Notes under the pieces: generated by a model
The model's database searches: none
What the model was told of the DNA's origin: nothing
What the model saw: only the letters and a program-made list of their open reading frames with translations
Shown here: positions 43,600 through 51,985 of the stretch, in pieces
Layout of the letters: each line of letters starts with the position of its first letter
Position numbering within the stretch: the first letter of the stretch is position 1
Source of the DNA: Roseovarius salinarum
GTDB taxonomy: Bacteria; Pseudomonadota; Alphaproteobacteria; Rhodobacterales; Rhodobacteraceae
Direction: 5' to 3'
NCBI RefSeq assembly: GCF_002834145.1
Contig: NZ_PHNT01000002.1
Coordinates: 62,001 to 126,000 of the forward strand
DNA: 64,000 bases
Made by a program: the position numbers and the translations under genes

Positions 43600-44389
43600 C
43601 GAAAGGTTCGAGGACGGTAGCAACGTGGAAAACGTGGCCGACCGGATGGCCGCAGAGACGCTGGTCGTGGACGTGGACGGCTACGAGGGGCCGCTCGACC
43701 TGTTGTTGTCGATGGCGCGGTCGCAGAAGGTGGACCTGCGCCGGGTGAGCGTCCTGCAACTGGCGCACCAGTACCTCGCCTTCGTCGAGGAGGCGCGTGC
43801 GCTGAGAATCGAGCTGGCCGCCGACTATCTCGTCATGGCGGCCTGGCTGGCCTATCTGAAGTCGCGGCTGCTGCTGCCGCCCGACCCGGCCGAGGACGGC
43901 CCAACCGGCGAGGAGATGGCCGCGCATCTGGCCTATCAGCTGGAGCGGCTGCAGGCGATGCGCGAGGCCGCGGCGAAGCTGATGGCCCGCGACAGGCTGG
44001 GCCGCGATTTCTTTGCGCGCGGCATCCCCGAGACGCAGACCCACGTGCGCCGCGTGCATCACACCGCCACCCTGCTGGACCTGATGCAGGCCTACGCCCG
44101 CATCCGCACGCGCGACGAGTTCCGCCCCTACGCCATGGATCGCGACGCGATCTACAGCCCCGAGGAGGCGCTGGAGCGGATGCGCGACATGATCGGCTTC
44201 GCCGGCACCTGGACGGACATCGCCCGTTACCTTCCCGCGGACTGGCTGGGTGAGCCGCACAAGCGCCGCTCGGCCACCGCGGCGACGTTTTCGGCCGCGC
44301 TGGAACTGGTCAAGGAAGGCCGGATCGAACTGCGTCAGAGCGAGACGTTCGCGCCCATCGAACTGCGCCGCCGGGAGGATCGCCAATGA
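43592..44389 (+). CDS. scpA: Segregation and condensation protein A
   Basis: 265 aa kleisin. Y-E-G-P-L-D-L-L-L-S-M-A and Y-L-V-M-A-A-W-L-A-Y-L-K-S-R-L-L-L are the N-terminal SMC-neck contact helices; the C-terminal winged helix ends the protein. With ScpB and SMC it forms the bacterial condensin. ATG at 43592 within an overlap with nagZ; a 4 bp ATGA overlap joins it to scpB. Confidence 0.92.
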   Translation: MADERFEDGSNVENVADRMAAETLVVDVDGYEGPLDLLLSMARSQKVDLRRVSVLQLAHQYLAFVEEARALRIELAADYLVMAAWLAYLKSRLLLPPDPAEDGPTGEEMAAHLAYQLERLQAMREAAAKLMARDRLGRDFFARGIPETQTHVRRVHHTATLLDLMQAYARIRTRDEFRPYAMDRDAIYSPEEALERMRDMIGFAGTWTDIARYLPADWLGEPHKRRSATAATFSAALELVKEGRIELRQSETFAPIELRRREDRQ

Positions 44390-45090
44390 GCGACGAGCGC
44401 GCGGGCGACACGGGCAACGAGGCGGACAAGACAGCGCCCGAACGGGAACAGACCCTGTTCGAGGCGCCGCCGATGGCCGAACAGGAGCGCATGTGCGAGG
44501 CGATCCTGTTCGCCAGCGCCGAGCCGCTGACCGCCGCGGACATCGGCGCACGCCTGCCCCACGGCTGCGACGTGGGCGAGGCGCTGGCACACCTGCGCCG
44601 CCGCTACGAGGGGCGCGGCGTGCACCTGGTGAAGGTCGGCGACGCCTTTGCGATGCGCACCGCGCCCGACCTCGGGTTCCTGATGCACCGCGAGGTGGTG
44701 GAGACGCGCAAGCTGTCGCGCGCGGCGACCGAGACACTGGCGATCATCGCCTACCACCAGCCGGTCACACGCGCCGAGATCGAGGAGATCCGCGGCGTTT
44801 CGGTCAGCCGCGGCACGGTCGACCAGCTGCTGGAGCTCGAGTGGATCCGCTTCGGGCGGCGCAAGATGACGCCGGGCCGGCCGGTGACCTTCATGGTCAC
44901 GCAGACCTTCCTCGACCACTTCGGGCTGGAAAGCGCACGCGATTTGCCGGGGCTGGCCGAACTGCGCTCGGCCGGGTTGCTCGACAGCCGGCCACCGCCG
45001 GGGAACATGCCCGGCCTTGGCGATGCGCAGGGCGACGAGGAAGGCGAAGAGCCCGGGGGTGGCGGGCAGGATGAACTTTTCGACGACTGA
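44386..45090 (+). CDS. scpB: Segregation and condensation protein B
   Basis: 234 aa. Two winged-helix domains (~25-100 and ~110-185), including ATETLAIIAYHQPVTRAEIE and I-R-G-V-S-V-S-R-G-T-V-D. It dimerises and stabilises the ScpA bridge on SMC. An acidic, Gly-rich tail of ~40 residues follows the core, longer than in many homologues. Confidence 0.92.
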   Translation: MSDERAGDTGNEADKTAPEREQTLFEAPPMAEQERMCEAILFASAEPLTAADIGARLPHGCDVGEALAHLRRRYEGRGVHLVKVGDAFAMRTAPDLGFLMHREVVETRKLSRAATETLAIIAYHQPVTRAEIEEIRGVSVSRGTVDQLLELEWIRFGRRKMTPGRPVTFMVTQTFLDHFGLESARDLPGLAELRSAGLLDSRPPPGNMPGLGDAQGDEEGEEPGGGGQDELFDD

Positions 45091-45160
45091 CCGCGGCCGG
45101 TGCCCTGAAATCTGCACAGTCGCGGGTTATATCGCACACGAGCAGGCAAAGGAGGGCGCG

Positions 45161-45382
45161 ATGAACGCCAATCATCTGATCAACATGGTCGTCCGTCTGG
45201 TGATGCGCCGCGTCATCGGCAAGGGCATCAACGCCGGCATCGATGCCGTCGGCAAGCGTGGCAAGCGGGCCAAGGGCAACCAGGACGGCGACGACGACGG
45301 CGGCCACGGCCCCGACACCGGCCAGACCACCAAGCGCGCCAAGCAATCCATGCGCATGACCCGGCGTATGGGCAGGTTCTGA
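45161..45382 (+). CDS. 73 aa basic protein downstream of scpB
   Basis: 73 aa: a hydrophobic/basic N-terminal helix (NANHLINMVVRLVMRRVI), a lysine/arginine-rich middle, an acidic D-G-D-D-D-G-G hinge and a basic tail ending M-R-M-T-R-R-M-G-R-F. It has a good ribosome site (AAAGGAGGGCGCG). No recognised domain. It follows scpB by 70 bp and may share its transcript. Could be nucleic-acid or membrane associated; unproven. Confidence 0.7.
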   Translation: MNANHLINMVVRLVMRRVIGKGINAGIDAVGKRGKRAKGNQDGDDDGGHGPDTGQTTKRAKQSMRMTRRMGRF

Positions 45383-45400
45383 TCCGCCGGCGCGGCCGCG

Positions 45401-46480
45401 TCAGGCCGTGCGGAAATGCTTGGACAGCTTGAGCCCCTGGCCCTGGTAGTTCGAGGCCAGCGCGGCGCCGTACAGCCGCTCGGGCCGCGCGTCCATGCGT
45501 TCATAGACCAGCCGGCCCACGATCTGCCCGTGTTCGAGCACGAAGGGCGCTTCGTGGCAGCGCACCTCGAGCACCCCGCGCGATCCGGCCCCGCCGGCGC
45601 CGTCATGGCCGAAGCCCGGGTCGAAGAACCCCGCGTAGTGCACCCGGAACTCCCCCACCATCGCCAGGTAGGGGGCCATCTCGGCAGCGTAATCGGGGGG
45701 GATATGCACCGCCTCGCGGCTGACGAGGATGTAAAAGGCGCCGGGGTCGAGGATGATGTGCCCGTTGTCGCCGTGCACCTCCTCCCAGAAATCGCCCGGA
45801 GCGTAGTGACCGATCTTGCCTAGGTCGATGACACCGGCGTGCGGCTTGGCACGGTAGCCCACCAGCGTTTGCCCCGCCGCCGGGCGCAGGTCCACCGAGA
45901 AACCCAGGCCGGAATCGATCAGCGCCGGCCCGTCCACCAGCGGGGTCTCGGCATGCAGCGCGCGCAGCGCGGCATCGTCCAGCACGGCCTGACCCGCGCG
46001 GAACCGGATCTGGTTGAGCCGCATCCCCGGCCGCACCAGCACGGAAAACGAGCGCGGGCAGATCTCGGCGTAGAGCGGGCCGTCGTAGCCCGGTGCGATG
46101 CGGTCGAATTCCTCGCCGCCGTCGGTGATTGCGCGGGTCAGCAGATCGAGCCGGCCGGTCGAGGACTTGGCGTTCGCCACAGCCTGCACACCCTCGGGCA
46201 GCGCGAGCCCCTCCAACAGTGGCACGACGTAAACGCAGCCCTTTTCCAGAACGGCGCCCTCCGACAGGTCGACGCGGTGCATCTCGAACTCGTCCAGCCG
46301 GTCGGCAACGCTGCGCCCCTTGCCGGCGAGGAAGGAGGCGCGCACGCGATAGGCCACGCTGCCCAGCCGAAGGTCGAGGCTGGCGGGCTGGATCTGGTCG
46401 GGATCGGTCGGCGCCGCGACGCGGATCTGGTCCGCCTCGATCATTCCGCGAATCTGCTGGCTGGAAAGAACACCGGTCAT
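45401..46480 (-). CDS. dcd: dCTP deaminase, long two-domain form
   Basis: 359 aa, almost twice the classical 190 aa Dcd. The N-terminal half has I-Q-P-A-S-L-D-L-R-L-G and A-K-S-S-T-G-R-L-D-L; the C-terminal half repeats the fold with I-I-L-D-P-G-A-F-Y and H-Y-A-G-F-F-D-P-G-F-G-H followed by L-E-V-R. This tandem dUTPase-fold form is typical of alphaproteobacteria. It deaminates dCTP to dUTP for thymidylate synthesis. ATG at 46480 chosen; one 15 bp upstream is possible. Ends 18 bp from the convergent 73 aa gene. Confidence 0.88.
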   Translation of the reverse strand: MTGVLSSQQIRGMIEADQIRVAAPTDPDQIQPASLDLRLGSVAYRVRASFLAGKGRSVADRLDEFEMHRVDLSEGAVLEKGCVYVVPLLEGLALPEGVQAVANAKSSTGRLDLLTRAITDGGEEFDRIAPGYDGPLYAEICPRSFSVLVRPGMRLNQIRFRAGQAVLDDAALRALHAETPLVDGPALIDSGLGFSVDLRPAAGQTLVGYRAKPHAGVIDLGKIGHYAPGDFWEEVHGDNGHIILDPGAFYILVSREAVHIPPDYAAEMAPYLAMVGEFRVHYAGFFDPGFGHDGAGGAGSRGVLEVRCHEAPFVLEHGQIVGRLVYERMDARPERLYGAALASNYQGQGLKLSKHFRTA

Positions 46481-46553
46481 GACCGCGCCCCGCATGGCCG
46501 TGCTGCCCCGGCGGCGCCCTTGGTCCGCGTGCGAGGGCCGGGGCGGGTGGCGA

Positions 46554-46630
46554 TGGTCGGGCTAGCAGGATTCGAACCTGCGACCTCCCGTCCCCCAGAC
46601 GGACGCGCTACCAAGCTGCGCTATAGCCCG
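46554..46630 (-). tRNA. tRNA-Pro (anticodon GGG)
   Basis: 77 nt with encoded CCA. Acceptor stem CGGGCTA/TAGCCCG, anticodon stem TCCGT/ACGGG with loop CTGGGGG giving anticodon GGG, and the T-loop GGTTCGAATCC. All arms fold. Own promoter immediately upstream. Confidence 0.95.
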
Positions 46631-46641
46631 ATGGTCTGCGT

Positions 46642-46669
46642 TTCATACCTGTTTTCGCGGCAGGGACAA
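46642..46669 (-). promoter_or_regulatory. Promoter of tRNA-Pro
   Basis: On the minus strand: TTGTCC (46669-46664), 16 bp spacer, TATGAA (46647-46642), ending 11 bp before the mature tRNA 5' end. Spacing and position fit a sigma-70 tRNA promoter. Confidence 0.6.
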
Positions 46670-46716
46670 GGGGGATTCTGGCAAAATCGCCCGCCCTTTC
46701 ACCATCCCGGCCGAGG

Positions 46717-47892
46717 TCATTTGCCCCTGTCCGGGGCCATTCTTGCATGCAGTTCGCGCAGCCTGTCCAGCGACGGGGCGATCTCGCGTGCGGTGTCCTC
46801 GGGCAGGTCGCGGCCGGAGCGTGCCAGCCGGGTCAGCAGGCCGGGTTCGGCTGTCGGAGCCGGGGTGTCGTCCGGGTCGGGGGGCACATCCACCACCGCG
46901 GGGCGCGGCGGGGAACTCCAGCCGAGGTGTTCGGGCGGGCCGGTGTCTTCGGTCGAGGCCGCTTCGTCGGCGCCGCCGTCTCCTTCGCTGGCTTGCTGCT
47001 CGCCGCGCGACGCGGCGTCCTGCCCGGGCGCGGGGGGGGCTGCACCGCCGCGCAGGAAGGCCGGTGCCGGCCCGCCGCCGAAGGCCGACGTGGCGCCGGC
47101 AGCGTCCGGTTGGCTGGTCGGCCCGGCGGCATCCTCGCCGGTGTCTGCGGGCGCGGTGTCGCCGGTGTCGGTATCGTCCGCGGCGTGCTGTGCCGGCGGC
47201 GTTCCTTCGGTCTGCGGTTTATCGGCGTCGTCGGTCCCGCCGGCGGGACCCGTCGATTCCGCTTCGGACGCCCCGGCTGGTCGCGAGGTATCGGGCGCGG
47301 CATCGCTGTCCTGAAACGGTGCGGCGTCGCCCGTCGCATCCTCGTTTCCGGTCGCCGTGGCGCCAGTCCCGGCCTCGGCCGCGGTTTCGGCCGACCCGGT
47401 GGAAGGCTCGGGGGCGCCCGGGGCCTGATGTGTCGCTTCGGCTGCCGGTGCGTCTTCGGCTTCAGGCGTGTCTTGCGTGGCGGTCTCGGGCGCCCCGTTT
47501 TCGGCAACAGCTTCGCCGTTCTTGCCCTGGGGCGGAAAATCGAGCACCTGCGCCGGGCGGCTGTCCGCTTCGGGCCGGGCGACCCCTTCGATCGTCCGGC
47601 TTTCGTCCACGATGTCGTCAAGCGGCGGCGACAGGCTGGCGACGTGCTTGACGCCCTGTTCGCGCAGGATCTTCTGGACGCCCTTGATGGTCATGCCGTC
47701 CTCGTGCAGCAGCTTCTTGATGCCGCCCAGAAGCTGCATGTCCGCGGGCCGGTAATACCGGCGGCCACCGGCACGCTTGACCGGCTTGACCTGGGCGAAC
47801 TTGCTTTCCCAGAAGCGCAGGACGTGCGCCGGCGTGCCCAGCCAGTCGGCCACCTCGCTGATCGTGCGGAAGGCATCCGCGGATTTCGGCAT
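46717..47892 (-). CDS. MerR-family regulator with long acidic low-complexity tail
   Basis: 391 aa. Residues ~8-75 are a MerR winged helix ([26 protein letters not shown]). From ~95 to ~360 the protein is low-complexity, dominated by Ala, Pro, Glu, Asp, Gly and Thr, and probably disordered. A short ordered helix rich in Arg/Leu closes it. A MerR gene downstream of ihfA is conserved in alphaproteobacteria; its regulon is unknown. No effector-binding cysteines are apparent. It follows ihfA by 24 bp. Confidence 0.85.
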   Translation of the reverse strand: MPKSADAFRTISEVADWLGTPAHVLRFWESKFAQVKPVKRAGGRRYYRPADMQLLGGIKKLLHEDGMTIKGVQKILREQGVKHVASLSPPLDDIVDESRTIEGVARPEADSRPAQVLDFPPQGKNGEAVAENGAPETATQDTPEAEDAPAAEATHQAPGAPEPSTGSAETAAEAGTGATATGNEDATGDAAPFQDSDAAPDTSRPAGASEAESTGPAGGTDDADKPQTEGTPPAQHAADDTDTGDTAPADTGEDAAGPTSQPDAAGATSAFGGGPAPAFLRGGAAPPAPGQDAASRGEQQASEGDGGADEAASTEDTGPPEHLGWSSPPRPAVVDVPPDPDDTPAPTAEPGLLTRLARSGRDLPEDTAREIAPSLDRLRELHARMAPDRGK

Positions 47893-47916
47893 GGCAGGCG
47901 GGCCCCTTTCGCCCCG

Positions 47917-48219
47917 TTAGCGCTTGTTGCCGGCGGCGACCCGCTCCTTCATCAGGTGCGAGGGGCGGAACGTGAGAACGCGCCGCGGCTCGATCGGGAC
48001 TTCGTCGCCCGTCTTGGGGTTGCGGCCGACGCGCGCCGACTTGTCGCGCACCGAGAAGGTCCCGAACGAGGATATCTTAACCTGTTCACCGCGGACCAAT
48101 GCGTCGGACATGTGCTGGAGAACGCTTTCCACGAGCTGCGCGGAGTCATTGCGCGAAAGGCCGACCTCGCGGAACACCGCCTCGCTGAGATCCATGCGCG
48201 TCAGCGTCTTGTTGGTCAT
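47917..48219 (-). CDS. ihfA: Integration host factor alpha subunit
   Basis: 100 aa HU/IHF-fold DNA-bending protein. I-S-S-F-G-T-F and [12 protein letters not shown] (the beta-arm with the intercalating proline) are present, and R-V-L-T-F-R-P closes the core. With IHF-beta it bends DNA at specific sites. It has its own promoter although it lies downstream of fabH. Confidence 0.93.
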   Translation of the reverse strand: MTNKTLTRMDLSEAVFREVGLSRNDSAQLVESVLQHMSDALVRGEQVKISSFGTFSVRDKSARVGRNPKTGDEVPIEPRRVLTFRPSHLMKERVAAGNKR

Positions 48220-48253
48220 CGCGTTCCCCCCGTCCTGTTCTCGTTATTGAAAC

Positions 48254-48283
48254 AGCATAGGGGGACGAGAATTTTCGAGTCAA
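48254..48283 (-). promoter_or_regulatory. Promoter of ihfA
   Basis: On the minus strand: TTGACT (48283-48278), 18 bp spacer, TATGCT (48259-48254). Predicted start near 48247, giving a ~28 nt leader before the ATG. Confidence 0.6.
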
Positions 48284-48288
48284 TAAAG

Positions 48289-48331
48289 AACGCTTGAAAC
48301 CGATGCGTTAAACGGATGACTTGCCCCGTTT
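48289..48331 (-). terminator. Tandem hairpins after fabH
   Basis: Downstream of the fabH stop: AAACGG/CCGTTT (48310-48315 / 48326-48331), then AACGC/GCGTT (48289-48293 / 48305-48309) followed on the minus strand by CTTTATT. Stems are short. Read on the plus strand, the first hairpin is followed by seven T residues, so it may mainly stop antisense transcription into fabH. Confidence 0.4.
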
Positions 48332-48342
48332 TTTTGGTGCGA

Positions 48343-49317
48343 TCACCAGCGCAGGACGACCGACCCCCAGGCGAGACCGCCGCCGATGGCCTCGGTCAGG
48401 ACCAGGTCACCCGGCTTTATGCGGCCCTCGGCCACGCCCACCGACAGCGCCAGCGGAATGGACGCGGCGGAGGTGTTGCCGTGGTCCTGGACGGTCAGGA
48501 TCACGCGGTCGAGCGGCACCTCCATCTTCTTGGCCGTGCCCTGGATGATCCGGATGTTGGCCTGGTGCGGCACGATCCAGTCGATGTCTTGTCCCGTCAG
48601 TCCGATCTTGCCCAGAGCCGCATCGGCGGTCGTGGTCAGTTTCTCGACGGCCTGCCGGAACAGGGGGTTGCCCTGCATGCGCAGCTTGCCCGCCGTTCCC
48701 GTGGTCGACACCCCGCCGTCGACGTACAGCATGTCGAGGTAGCGACCGTCCGAGTTGAGGTCCGACGACAGGATCCCGCGGTCCGCCGCGGAGCCGTCGC
48801 CCTCGCCCGGGCCGAGGACCACCGCGCCCGCGCCGTCGCCGAACAGCACGCAGGTCGAGCGGTCGGTCCAGTCCATGATCCGGCTGAAGGTTTCCGCGCC
48901 GATGACCAGAAGCCGCTCCGCCTGGTCGGACAGGATCATGGCGTTGGCAGTGCTCAGCGCATAGACGAAGCCGGCGCATACGGCCTGCAGATCGAAGGCG
49001 AATCCGCGCGTCATGCCCAGTTTCTGCTGCAGCATTGTGGCCACGGACGGGAACGTCAGGTCAGGGGTGGAGGTTGCGACGATGATGCCATCAACGTCGT
49101 CGGGGGCGAGCCCCGCGCTGTCGAGCGCCGCGCGGGCGGCGTGCATGGCGAGGTCCGACGTCGTCTCGTCGTCTGCGGCGAAGTGACGGCGTTCGATCCC
49201 CGAGCGGCTGCGGATCCATTCGTCGCTGGTGTCCAGCGTCTTTTCGAATTCGCTGTTGGGGACGATGCGCTCGGGCAGGTAGTGCCCCACACCTTCGACA
49301 AGGGCGCGTCGCGTCAT
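48343..49317 (-). CDS. fabH: Beta-ketoacyl-ACP synthase III
   Basis: 324 aa thiolase-fold enzyme that condenses acetyl-CoA with malonyl-ACP to start fatty acid synthesis. Catalytic triad C114 (A-V-C-A-G-F), H251 (V-P-H-Q-A-N) and N281 (D-H-G-N-T-S). Its start overlaps the plsX stop by 4 bp, the usual plsX-fabH coupling. Confidence 0.94.
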   Translation of the reverse strand: MTRRALVEGVGHYLPERIVPNSEFEKTLDTSDEWIRSRSGIERRHFAADDETTSDLAMHAARAALDSAGLAPDDVDGIIVATSTPDLTFPSVATMLQQKLGMTRGFAFDLQAVCAGFVYALSTANAMILSDQAERLLVIGAETFSRIMDWTDRSTCVLFGDGAGAVVLGPGEGDGSAADRGILSSDLNSDGRYLDMLYVDGGVSTTGTAGKLRMQGNPLFRQAVEKLTTTADAALGKIGLTGQDIDWIVPHQANIRIIQGTAKKMEVPLDRVILTVQDHGNTSAASIPLALSVGVAEGRIKPGDLVLTEAIGGGLAWGSVVLRW

Positions 49318-50420
49318 TCGCGGTCACCGTGGTTTTTTTCTGCGGTCGTGGCATCTTGGGCGGACAACGAGGCAGATGCAACCCGGGCCGCCAGTTTTTC
49401 GGAGAAACCGCTTTGTGCCAGCTCGAAGGCCAGTTTCACGGCCGAGGACACGCCGGTTGCGTCCGCCGCGCCGTGCGACTTGACCACGGTGCCGTTGAGG
49501 CCGAGGAACACGCCCCCGTTCTGCCGGCGCGGGTCGATGCGTTTCTTCAACCGCCGCATCGAGGTGTAGGCCAGCACCGAGGCCAGGCGCGACAGCGGCG
49601 TGAACTTGAACGCTTCCCTGAGAAGGTCCGAGATCAGGTTGGCGATCCCTTCGCCGGTCTTGAGCGCGACGTTGCCGGTGAACCCGTCGGTCACGATCAC
49701 GTCGCAGACGTCGCCGGGGATGTCGCGGCCCTCGACGAAGCCGGCGAATTCGAAACCCGCCTCGTCGGCGTTTGCCGCGATCAGGCCGTGTGCCTCCTTG
49801 AGTTCGGGGCGGCCCTTGTGCTCCTCGGTGCCGACGTTCAGCAACCCGATGCGCGGTCGTTGCAGCCCGAAGCCGTTGCGCGCATAGGACGTGCCCATGA
49901 GCGCGTACTGCAGCAGGTCGCGGGCGTCGGCGCGGATGTCGGCGCCGCCGTCGAGCATGACGTTGAATTTCTGCGGGTTGCGCGAGGGCCAGAGCACCGC
50001 GATCGCCGGGCGTGTCACGCCTTCCAGCTTGCGCAGGCGCATGACCGACAGCATCATCAGCGCGCCGGTGTTGCCGCAGGAGACGCAGACGGTCGCCTCG
50101 CCGTTGCGCACCGAATCGATGGCCGACCACATGGATGTGTTGCGCCCGTGCCGCAGCACGTTGCCGGGCTTGTCGTCCATGGTGACGATGTCGGTGGCAT
50201 CGCGGATCTCGCACCGATCCTCGAGATGACGTCGCTTGGCGAGAAGCGGCTCCAGCGTCTCGCGCGGGCCGTGCAGGATGAACCCGATCTTCGGATTCTT
50301 CTTGGCGGATTTCGCGATTCCCGCCACCACGGCCGCCGGGCCGCGGTCGCCGCCCATGGCGTCGACCGAGATGATGGTGCGCCCGGCACCCGCGTTGGCC
50401 TGATGCTGCGGCGCGGTCAT
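49314..50420 (-). CDS. plsX: Phosphate acyltransferase PlsX
   Basis: 368 aa. Converts acyl-ACP to acyl-phosphate for phospholipid synthesis. S-V-D-A-M-G-G-D at ~19-26, S-C-G-N-T-G-A-L-M, A-L-M-G-T-S-Y-A and V-T-D-G-F-T-G-N-V-A-L-K are family blocks. 22 bp after rpmF, 4 bp overlap with fabH. Confidence 0.94.
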   Translation of the reverse strand: MTAPQHQANAGAGRTIISVDAMGGDRGPAAVVAGIAKSAKKNPKIGFILHGPRETLEPLLAKRRHLEDRCEIRDATDIVTMDDKPGNVLRHGRNTSMWSAIDSVRNGEATVCVSCGNTGALMMLSVMRLRKLEGVTRPAIAVLWPSRNPQKFNVMLDGGADIRADARDLLQYALMGTSYARNGFGLQRPRIGLLNVGTEEHKGRPELKEAHGLIAANADEAGFEFAGFVEGRDIPGDVCDVIVTDGFTGNVALKTGEGIANLISDLLREAFKFTPLSRLASVLAYTSMRRLKKRIDPRRQNGGVFLGLNGTVVKSHGAADATGVSSAVKLAFELAQSGFSEKLAARVASASLSAQDATTAEKNHGDRE

Positions 50421-50442
50421 GCGGGCGTCAGTCCATGCAGGC

Positions 50443-50649
50443 TCAGGCCGCGTCGTCGTCCAGGTCGACCTCTTCGGCCATGGCCACCACCTCGCGGTCG
50501 GCGTAGTGGCCGCAAGCCGCGCAGACGTGATGCGGACGCTTGAGTTCGCCGCAATTGGGACATTCGTCCGGGTTGGCCGCTGTCAGCGCGTCGTGGGCGC
50601 GACGGTTGTTGCGGCGCGATTTCGATACTTTGTTCTGCTGGACAGCCAT
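50443..50649 (-). CDS. rpmF: 50S ribosomal protein L32
   Basis: 68 aa. [14 protein letters not shown] is the invariant basic start; C-P-N-C and C-A-A-C form a zinc-binding (C+) ribbon. Acidic C-terminal extension typical of alphaproteobacteria. Its promoter lies ~110 bp upstream, just beyond the yceD stop. Confidence 0.95.
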   Translation of the reverse strand: MAVQQNKVSKSRRNNRRAHDALTAANPDECPNCGELKRPHHVCAACGHYADREVVAMAEEVDLDDDAA

Positions 50650-50759
50650 GTCGCAACCTCGATTTTCATTGGGCCGTAGCGGCCCGTTTCCACGGGGGGT
50701 CCGCGGCTGATAATCGTCAACGCGCCGCCGGTTCAACCCCAAATCCAGATGAAGGCGCG

Positions 50760-50787
50760 AAAATACAGTGAATCCGCGCCGAGGCAA
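50760..50787 (-). promoter_or_regulatory. Promoter of rpmF-plsX-fabH
   Basis: On the minus strand: TTGCCT (50787-50782), 16 bp spacer, TATTTT (50765-50760). The leader before rpmF would be ~100 nt. The -35 box lies in the loop of the hairpin at 50770-50795. Confidence 0.5.
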
Positions 50788-50795
50788 GCGGATTC
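50770..50795 (-). terminator. Hairpin directly after yceD
   Basis: GAATCCGC (50770-50777) and GCGGATTC (50788-50795), a perfect 8 bp stem with a 10 nt loop, touching the yceD stop codon and followed on the minus strand by ACTGTATTTT. It may be a terminator, or an operator over the rpmF promoter; both fit. Confidence 0.5.
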
Positions 50796-51350
50796 TCAGT
50801 CGTTCTCGTCACCCTTCAGCGTGTCCCGCAGGCCGGCAAGCGCCGCGAAAGGGTTCTCGTCCCGCGGCAGCGGGTCGGCCCCGGGCGGCGCGGCGGATGC
50901 ATCGCCGTCGGGCGCGCCGTCGGCCCGGGGAAACTGCGGCACCGCCAGCGCGAGCGCTTCGACCATGACATCCCACAGCGCGATCCAATCGCCTAGCGGC
51001 TCGATCGTGTCGTCCTCGGGCATCTCGATCTCGTCGCCCGGCGGAAGCGGCGGCGGATCGGCAAGATACTGCCGGATCACGGTTTCCTCGATCCGGGTGG
51101 TCACCGGCTCCAGCGTCGCCACGCAATCCTGCACCACGGTCGCGGCGAGCCGCGCCTCGAGCCGCCAGTCGGCCCGGCCCTGCGCGGCGACCTGGCCGTC
51201 GAAGGACAGCTTGCGCAACGACTTGAGCCCAAGGGCCCGGGCGATCTCGTCGCGCGCGGCGGAGTCGGGCGCGACATGCACCGGCGTGGGACGGCGCGGC
51301 GACAGGTCCGCGACGCGGAGGCGGTGGGCGGCGGGGCCGGTCTCGGGCAT
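50796..51350 (-). CDS. YceD/DUF177 family protein
   Basis: 184 aa. The D-C-V-A-T-L-E-P-V core with the conserved Cys and the acidic middle ([10 protein letters not shown]) are DUF177 hallmarks. The family is conserved upstream of rpmF and is linked to 23S rRNA maturation. Cytoplasmic. Divergent from bamE over 90 bp. Confidence 0.87.
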   Translation of the reverse strand: MPETGPAAHRLRVADLSPRRPTPVHVAPDSAARDEIARALGLKSLRKLSFDGQVAAQGRADWRLEARLAATVVQDCVATLEPVTTRIEETVIRQYLADPPPLPPGDEIEMPEDDTIEPLGDWIALWDVMVEALALAVPQFPRADGAPDGDASAAPPGADPLPRDENPFAALAGLRDTLKGDEND

Positions 51351-51371
51351 TGGGCGGGCACGCTTCCTTTC

Positions 51372-51399
51372 TTGAACCCGGCGGCGCGGGTGGTGTAAG
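51372..51399 (+). promoter_or_regulatory. Candidate bamE promoter
   Basis: TTGAAC (51372-51377), 16 bp spacer, TGTAAG (51394-51399). The -10 box is a poor match. Confidence 0.35.
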
Positions 51400-51402
51400 C
51401 GG

Positions 51403-51430
51403 GATAAAAGGCATACCGGGCCGATATCAA
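51403..51430 (-). promoter_or_regulatory. Candidate yceD promoter
   Basis: On the minus strand: TTGATA (51430-51425), 16 bp spacer, TTTATC (51408-51403). It overlaps the bamE leader, so the two divergent genes have abutting promoters in 90 bp. Confidence 0.5.
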
Positions 51431-51440
51431 GAGGGCAGTC

Positions 51441-51899
51441 ATGGCTGGCACGTTACTCCGCATCCGCGCGGCGCTTGGGCTTCTCGGGCTGGCGCTGCTG
51501 ATTTCCGGCTGCTCGGCCCAGTACTCCAACCACGGATATGTTCCGCCCGAGTCGGACCTCGAGGAGCTGGTGGTGGGCGTGGACACGCGCGCCACGGTGG
51601 ATGACCAGATCGGCGCGCCCTCGGCCTCGGGCCTGCTGAGCGGGGGCGACTATTACTATGTTCGCAGCCGTTTCAGGGAGCGCGGCATGTTCGCGCCCGA
51701 GGTCATCGATCGCCAGATCGTCGCGATCAGCTTCGACGACACCGACACAATCGCCAACATCGAACGCTTCGGGTTGGAAGATGGCCGCCCTGTCCGCCTG
51801 TCGCGGCGGGTGACGGATTCCTCGGTCGTCGGCAAGGGCTTCCTGCGGCAGTTGCTGGGCAACATCGGCAACTTCGATCTTGGCCAGGCGCTCGATTGA
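51441..51899 (+). CDS. bamE: Outer membrane assembly lipoprotein BamE
   Basis: 152 aa SmpA/OmlA family lipoprotein. Signal peptide with lipobox I-S-G-C (C24). The SmpA core has V-G-V-D-T-R-A-T-V-D-D-Q-I-G-A-P-S and Y-Y-Y-V-R-S-R-F. It stabilises the BAM complex that folds outer-membrane barrels. Good AGGGCAGTC start region. Confidence 0.88.
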   Translation: MAGTLLRIRAALGLLGLALLISGCSAQYSNHGYVPPESDLEELVVGVDTRATVDDQIGAPSASGLLSGGDYYYVRSRFRERGMFAPEVIDRQIVAISFDDTDTIANIERFGLEDGRPVRLSRRVTDSSVVGKGFLRQLLGNIGNFDLGQALD

Positions 51900-51985
51900 C
51901 GCGGCGCGTCACGGCGCTGTCACGTCCGTCGTGCTAGGCGGGGCCGCATGACGGCGTGGTGTAACGGTCGGTCGGGGGACGCGGC

